Source: Shewanella gaetbuli
GTDB lineage: Bacteria; Pseudomonadota; Gammaproteobacteria; Enterobacterales; Shewanellaceae
Direction of reading: 5' to 3'
Assembly (NCBI RefSeq): GCF_023284065.1
Contig: NZ_JAKIKP010000003.1
Coordinates: 62,001 to 126,000 of the forward strand
DNA length: 64,000 nt
Part shown: positions 59,336 to 64,000 of the stretch, one piece after another
Numbering within the stretch: position 1 is the stretch's first letter
Layout: every line of letters starts with the position of its first letter
Translations under genes and position numbers: made by a program
The notes under the pieces: model-generated
Database searches by the model: none
The model's input: the letters and a program-made list of their open reading frames with translations, nothing else
What the model was told of the DNA's origin: nothing

Positions 59336-59374
59336 TTTTTCACTTATTTTGCGTCATAACTAAAAGGCTGAATC

Positions 59375-60754
59375 ATGTATGACCCTCTGGTAAATTCAAC
59401 GCCCGCAAAACAACCTTTTTGTGAGAGTTATTGGGCAAGCACCGTTAAGCTTGGTCATGCCTTACCGCCATTAAAAGGTCGCCAGCATACCGATGTGGCT
59501 ATTATTGGCGCGGGTTATACTGGCTTATTGACTGCCTATTATCTTGCCAGTCAATATCATATTGACTGCCATGTACTAGAAGCCAATCAAGTGGGCTTTG
59601 GTGCCAGTGCTCGTAATGCCGGTTTTGTGTTGAAAGGCTCTGGGCGTTTAGGTTATGCCGAGATGGAAAAACGTTGGGATTTAAACACAGCAAAGGGCAT
59701 ATATGCTGAGTTTAGCCAAGCGGTGGCTCGGGTCGAACAGCTTATACAACAACATAATATTCAATGTGAGCCACAACAAAAAGGCTACTTAAAAGTGGCG
59801 CATAACCCTAAAGCACTGCAACAACTTCAAGCCGCTGCAGATTATATTCAGCATAAATTACTTGAGGGGAGCAACAATGGCGCATCTGACTCTAGGGCAT
59901 TTCAAGCTGAGTTTATTGATGCTGATACATTTCGAGCCGAGTATTTAAATCATCATCAGGCTTATGGCGCTTTACGGCTTAATGATGGTTTTGGCGTTAA
60001 TCCGCTTAAACTATTGCTAGGCTACAAAGACATGGTGCTGCAACAAGGGGTGACCTTGAGCGAGCAATCTTGTGTGATTGATTGGCAGCAAGAAAATAAT
60101 CAACATCGCTTGATAACTGACCAAGGAGAATTGCTTGCTAATAAGGTGATTATGGCGGGTAATGCTTATACGCCGAAACGCTTTCATGCGGCCACAGATA
60201 ACAAGTACTTACCTATTTTAAGCAATGTAATCGTCACCGAACCGTTAACTGCTGAAGAGTTACACATTGCTGGTATTCACACAACGCAAGTGACCATGGA
60301 TACCCGTATTTTGAAGTATTATTATCGGCTGTTGCCAGATAACCGTTTGCTATTTGGCGGTCGTGGCGCTGTGTGGGGTAAAGATGCCCATCAGCCCATT
60401 TATGGCCAGCGTCTTAAATTAGCCTTAGATAAATGCTTTCCAATATTAGCAAATAAAAAAGTGCAGTTTAATTGGACCGGCTGGATTGCAGCGGCCTTTG
60501 ACGACATGCCCCATGTTTATTGTCAAAATGGCTTGGGGTACTCGTTAGGTTATTGTGGTGCGGGCGTTTCTTTTAGTAGCCAAGCGGCTTATCGATTAGC
60601 GCAGGCTATTGCCGGTGAAACCTTGCCAAACTTGCCTTTATATCGCCAGCCATTACCCTCGCACCCTTCAAGCATACTGCCTTTTGGGCAAGTGAAGCGA
60701 ATAGGGCAATGGGGTTACTATCATTATGGCTGGCTAAAAGACCGATTCGGTTAA
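59375..60754 (+). CDS. FAD-dependent oxidoreductase (PuuB/DAO-like)
   Basis: Flavoprotein of the D-amino-acid-oxidase-like family, 459 aa. The Rossmann FAD motif VAIIGAGYTGLLTAYYLA is at residues 41-58 and the second FAD contact GFGASARNAGFVLKG near 75-90. The C-terminal GYCGAGVSFSSQAAYRLAQAIAG closes the FAD site. The overall type is that of gamma-glutamylputrescine oxidase (PuuB), which oxidises amines to aldehydes, but no puu genes are nearby and the substrate is open. Its stop overlaps the convergent EamA gene's end by four bases. Confidence 0.88.
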   Translation: MYDPLVNSTPAKQPFCESYWASTVKLGHALPPLKGRQHTDVAIIGAGYTGLLTAYYLASQYHIDCHVLEANQVGFGASARNAGFVLKGSGRLGYAEMEKRWDLNTAKGIYAEFSQAVARVEQLIQQHNIQCEPQQKGYLKVAHNPKALQQLQAAADYIQHKLLEGSNNGASDSRAFQAEFIDADTFRAEYLNHHQAYGALRLNDGFGVNPLKLLLGYKDMVLQQGVTLSEQSCVIDWQQENNQHRLITDQGELLANKVIMAGNAYTPKRFHAATDNKYLPILSNVIVTEPLTAEELHIAGIHTTQVTMDTRILKYYYRLLPDNRLLFGGRGAVWGKDAHQPIYGQRLKLALDKCFPILANKKVQFNWTGWIAAAFDDMPHVYCQNGLGYSLGYCGAGVSFSSQAAYRLAQAIAGETLPNLPLYRQPLPSHPSSILPFGQVKRIGQWGYYHYGWLKDRFG

Positions 60755-61644
60755 GGGGTATCTGCTGGTGAATTTTGCCGTTGTTTATATCGGGTGAAGA
60801 AGTTGGGTAACAATGACATAAAAATCATACCGAACATTAAGCTATATTGATAAAAGCTAAAGCTTTCACTCATCAATACTAAGCCTGACACAATACCTGC
60901 AATAGGGTTGGCAATGCCGCCAAAGGTGAAATCAACCACCGACATTTTTTGCAATAACCACACATACATGCCGTAACCTACTGCGGTGTTTAATACAATA
61001 ATCCACACTAAACCTAGCATATTGGTTTGGCTGAATTGCTCAAACGCTTGCCAATATGGCTCAGGGGTTATTAGCATTTGTACTGCAGCCGCAACTGTTA
61101 ATAACCCTCCGCCAATAATTAATTGCCATGTCAGCACTGACCACCAATGAATCCGATTGCCAATCCCTTTCACCAAGGTGCTGCCAACAATAATGCACAT
61201 AATAGCGCCGAACATTGCCGCTAATCCCATCGGGTTTAAACTGATTGCACTGGGGTCGAATAGTAACCAAGACAATAATATTAATATTGCACCACTTAGC
61301 GCCTGTATTTTTTTAGGCTTAACCTTACTTACAACCCAATGATATAACATGGCAAAAACCGGAACCGATATCATGCCAACGCCAGATATTGCTGAAGGCA
61401 ATGTTAATGCCATAACAAAAATTAAGCTGAAAAACACCCCAATGTTGATTAAGCCTATTGCACCCATAATTGGCCAGTCTTGTTTAGCGGGCACAGTGGG
61501 TTTGAGGATTAATAAAATTAGTCCAGCGGGTAATGCGCGTAACGCCCCTAGTAATAACGGCGGCCAATCTGGCAAGGTAAATTGAGTCACAGCATAAGTC
61601 GTGCCCCAAAAAAACGCCGGTATCATGGCTAATAATATATTCAT
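60751..61644 (-). CDS. EamA-family (DMT) transporter
   Basis: Ten-helix drug/metabolite transporter-type protein, 297 aa from ATG 61644, with two EamA repeats; MIPAFFWGTTYAVTQFTLP is the typical first helix and GLVLMSESFSFYQYSLMFGMIFM the last pair. A frame extending up to 61686 begins inside the nupC terminator hairpin, so I use the ATG at 61644, which has GGAAA about eight bases before it. Substrate unknown, possibly an amino acid or its derivative. Convergent with the FAD oxidoreductase. Confidence 0.87.
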   Translation of the reverse strand: MNILLAMIPAFFWGTTYAVTQFTLPDWPPLLLGALRALPAGLILLILKPTVPAKQDWPIMGAIGLINIGVFFSLIFVMALTLPSAISGVGMISVPVFAMLYHWVVSKVKPKKIQALSGAILILLSWLLFDPSAISLNPMGLAAMFGAIMCIIVGSTLVKGIGNRIHWWSVLTWQLIIGGGLLTVAAAVQMLITPEPYWQAFEQFSQTNMLGLVWIIVLNTAVGYGMYVWLLQKMSVVDFTFGGIANPIAGIVSGLVLMSESFSFYQYSLMFGMIFMSLLPNFFTRYKQRQNSPADTP

Positions 61645-61683
61645 TAAAAATTTCCAGTAGCGGCCAAAGAAAATGGCAAAAGA

Positions 61684-61712
61684 CATAACGAACCCAGCTA
61701 GGATTCGTTATG
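61684..61712 (-). terminator. terminator after the NupC-type gene
   Basis: Nine-base perfect arms CATAACGAA and TTCGTTATG around an 11-base loop, followed on the minus strand by TCTTTTG. It lies ~40 bases past the nucleoside transporter stop. The ATG at 61686 lies within it. Confidence 0.65.
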
Positions 61713-61751
61713 GCTATTGTATCAATATAAAAGTTGAATAAGGGGGTGAGA

Positions 61752-63014
61752 TTACAAGGTAAATGAAATAAATATCCCTGCAATAGCAGCGCTTAACAGG
61801 TTAGAGCAACTCGCTGCAATAAGAGTGCGTACACCGTATTGTGCAATAAAGTCTTTACGTGAAGGGCAAAGTGTACCTAAGCCTCCAATCAAAATACCCA
61901 TTGAGGCAATGTTGGCAAAACCGCATAAGGCAAAGCTGATTATCACTTTACTTTTTTCATCTAAAACTTGTAAGCCGGCTTCGGCAACCATTTTAGGATC
62001 TTGTAAATAAGGTGACAAATCTGAATAAGCGACGAACTCATTTACAATTAACTTTTTGCCAATCATCGAACCTGCAATACCTATATCAGCTAAAGGTACA
62101 CCCAGTAAAAAAGCTAATGGCGCGAATATCCAACCTAAAATTAACTCTAAGGTTAAGGTGACCCCAAATATATCGCCCACACCACCTAAAATAGTATTGA
62201 CTAAGGTAACTAAGCCAATCATGGCAATTAGCATTGCACCAATGGCGGCAGCAAGTTTTAGACCGCTCATTGCTCCTTCACCGGCAGCAGCCAGTAAATT
62301 TACCGGCGGTTTGTCGGTAAATGTAATCGATTTACTAATGGTGTAAGTTGGAGTAGTTGTTTCAGGCACGATAATTTTGGCAAATAAAATACCGCCAGGA
62401 ACCGCCATAAATGAGGCTGCAAGTAGGTATTCCATATTGACTCCCATCATAGCGTAACCCGCTAAAACCGTACCAGAAACTGACGCCATACCACCACACA
62501 TAATGGCAAAAAACTCAGAATCGGACATTTTAGGCATATAAGGTTTAACTACTAGGGGCGCTTCACTTTGACCAACAAAAGCGTTTGATACTGCCGACAT
62601 TGACTCTGCTTGGCTTGTACCCACCACTTTAGCAACAGCTCCGCCAATAATGCGAATAATAAATTGCATTATGCCTAGGTAATAAAGTACTGAAATTAAA
62701 GCAGAGAAAAATACCACTAACGGCAGCACATTAAGGGCAAAAACAAAGCCTATACCTTCAACTGAAAAGTTAACTAGATTGCCAAATAAAAATTGAATAC
62801 CTGACTTACCGCTGTCTAATACAGCATGAACACCATGGGACATACCCTCTAAAATTGAGCGGCCAATTGGCACATATAACACCAGTGCGCCGATGGCCAT
62901 TTGCAAAGCAAAAGCTGACCCAACAACGCGCAGTGAAATAGCCTGACGGTTAGTTGAACATAAATAACCAATCACCAGTAGCGCGGTAATCCCTAAAAAG
63001 CCGATAGCAAACAT
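61752..63014 (-). CDS. NupC/CNT-family nucleoside:cation symporter
   Basis: Concentrative nucleoside transporter, 420 aa, about 10-11 membrane segments. Key pieces of the CNT family are visible: GQSEAPLVVKPYMPKMSDSEFFAIMCGGMASVSGTVLAGYAMMG, VPGGILFAKIIVPET, and FALCGFANIASMGILIGGLG. Related to NupC/NupX. It is the second gene of an operon with the purine nucleoside phosphorylase eight bases away, so it probably imports purine nucleosides for phosphorolysis. Confidence 0.93.
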   Translation of the reverse strand: MFAIGFLGITALLVIGYLCSTNRQAISLRVVGSAFALQMAIGALVLYVPIGRSILEGMSHGVHAVLDSGKSGIQFLFGNLVNFSVEGIGFVFALNVLPLVVFFSALISVLYYLGIMQFIIRIIGGAVAKVVGTSQAESMSAVSNAFVGQSEAPLVVKPYMPKMSDSEFFAIMCGGMASVSGTVLAGYAMMGVNMEYLLAASFMAVPGGILFAKIIVPETTTPTYTISKSITFTDKPPVNLLAAAGEGAMSGLKLAAAIGAMLIAMIGLVTLVNTILGGVGDIFGVTLTLELILGWIFAPLAFLLGVPLADIGIAGSMIGKKLIVNEFVAYSDLSPYLQDPKMVAEAGLQVLDEKSKVIISFALCGFANIASMGILIGGLGTLCPSRKDFIAQYGVRTLIAASCSNLLSAAIAGIFISFTL

Positions 63015-63022
63015 AACGCCTC

Positions 63023-63853
63023 CTATGAGTTAAAGTGGTTCTTCATAAACTCATTGATTAAGATGATAAAGTTGCCCTCAGCGAGTTTGGCGCACTTTAA
63101 TGTTTGGTCATGAGACAGTTCTACATCGCCTAAACCTTCGGCCATATTGGTAATGGCGCAAATGGCTAAAACCGGCAAGCCGCAATGTGCTGCAGAAATC
63201 ACTTCAGGAACCACTGACATTCCCACCACGTCGCCGCCAATAATTTGCATCATGCGAATTTCTGCAGGGGTTTCAAAATTTGGGCCGGTGTAAGAGACAA
63301 AAACACCTTCATTTAAAGTAATGTCATTTTGGCTTGCCACCGTAAGCGCTTCTGCCCGTAAAGTTTTGTCATAGGCATTGGCAAGGCTAAAGAAACGTGG
63401 GCCATATTCTTCATCATTTGGGCCACACATTGGCGATTCTGGCATGGTGTTTATATGATCACTAAATGCCACCAATGAACCAACATCAATGCGGTCGGGT
63501 CTTAATGAGCCTGCAGCATTAGTTACCAGTAAAAATTCACAACCTAAGCGCTTGAAAACACGCACTGGAGTGGTCATCACTTTCATGGTTTGATGCTCAT
63601 AAAAGTGGCCGCGACCTTTCATACAAATCACATCAACGCCATTCATGGTACCTAGCACTAATTCTCCAGAGTGACCTTGAACTGTGCTAACAGGAAAGCC
63701 TGCTAATGACTCATAAGGAATCACTACTTTATCTTGTAACTCATCGGCTATGACGCCTAGACCTGAACCTAGAATAAAGGCGGCTTTCGGCTCAAAGTTA
63801 GGTTTATGTTGTTTGATAGTGTTAATTGCGACAACGACGGGATCTGTGCTCAT
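63023..63853 (-). CDS. purine nucleoside phosphorylase (trimeric, PNP-I type)
   Basis: Cleaves inosine, guanosine or xanthosine with phosphate to give base and ribose-1-phosphate. Its 276 aa fit the trimeric PNP group (XapA/PunA), not the hexameric DeoD. Conserved parts are AFILGSGLGVIAD (phosphate loop), VQGHSGELVLG, MKGRGHFYEHQ, TNAAGSL, YTGPNFETPAEI and the base-binding Glu/Asn region GLPVLAICAITNMAEGL. I start at ATG 63853, preceded by GAGG; a longer frame to 63898 adds 15 unrelated residues. Leads the operon with the nucleoside transporter. Confidence 0.92.
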   Translation of the reverse strand: MSTDPVVVAINTIKQHKPNFEPKAAFILGSGLGVIADELQDKVVIPYESLAGFPVSTVQGHSGELVLGTMNGVDVICMKGRGHFYEHQTMKVMTTPVRVFKRLGCEFLLVTNAAGSLRPDRIDVGSLVAFSDHINTMPESPMCGPNDEEYGPRFFSLANAYDKTLRAEALTVASQNDITLNEGVFVSYTGPNFETPAEIRMMQIIGGDVVGMSVVPEVISAAHCGLPVLAICAITNMAEGLGDVELSHDQTLKCAKLAEGNFIILINEFMKNHFNS

Positions 63854-64000
63854 GATTACCTCGAAAACATTAGTGTTTGACCTCATCGATACTAACAAAG
63901 CTATTTTTGCTAAACATCGTTAAAAACCGCTTAATCATGCTATATTTCAGCATGGTTTTGCGATGAGATAATGCTCCTTAAGCAAACTCGAAGGGAGGAG

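Overview
The window is a stretch of gammaproteobacterial chromosome that reads as a Shewanella or a close relative, probably a cold or marine one. The assignment rests on the gene order mshQ-mreBCD-maf-rng-yhdP-nitrilase-tldD, on the block dsbD/cutA/fxsA/groESL, on ubiEJB-tatABC-tatD-hemB, and on the AT-rich third positions. It is inference, since no database search was possible. The content is mostly core chromosome. I saw no CRISPR array, prophage, complete insertion sequence, tRNA or rRNA gene.

Left part (1-22.5 kb): the 3' end of an MshQ-like pilus protein is followed by the rod-shape genes mreBCD, maf, rng (RNase G), the envelope AsmA-like giant yhdP, a nitrilase-family amidase and tldD. 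Between the nitrilase and tldD sits an AT-rich block with a lone fimbrial-adhesin gene on the minus strand. The block is bracketed by two copies of the 3' end of the nitrilase gene, so it looks like an insertion that duplicated or re-supplied the gene end. After tldD come a four-gene TolC/HlyD/ABC-2/ABC-2 export operon with no ATPase gene, a small TPR-like secreted protein, a LysR regulator, and the divergent pair yjgA(darP)/pmbA. The two halves of the TldD/PmbA protease thus flank the exporter.

Middle (22.5-47.7 kb): galactose genes galM and galK; a Kef-type cation/proton antiporter; dsbD and cutA (overlapping), divergent from fxsA; a chemoreceptor; a small membrane protein and a MATE exporter; then groES-groEL with a recognisable sigma-32 promoter. 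After groEL comes a variable spot holding a 140-bp element with GGGGTCA-type inverted ends, a secreted coiled-coil fibre-like protein and another GGGGTCA palindrome. Next are a YqhA-family protein, a thioredoxin-fold protein without CxxC, hemB, a 7TM-DISM diguanylate cyclase, tatD, a periplasmic protein, and the tatABC and ubiEJB clusters.

Right part (47.7-64 kb): a 102-bp imperfect palindrome, a formimidoylglutamase-like gene, rraA, a YgjV-like membrane protein, a PAP2 phosphatase with a TIGR00661-type glycosyltransferase, rsd with a terminator-like hairpin in its leader, hemE, a two-component system next to two spondin-domain proteins, a GNAT acetyltransferase with a Cys-rich tail, an FAD amine-oxidase-like enzyme, an EamA transporter, and a nucleoside uptake and phosphorolysis pair (NupC-type transporter and purine nucleoside phosphorylase).

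The least ordinary observations are the insertion scar at the nitrilase 3' end, the exporter without ATPase between tldD and pmbA, the fibre gene bracketed by GGGGTCA repeats, the hairpin upstream of rsd, and the spondin pair with its two-component system. None of them is demonstrably a new system from sequence alone.
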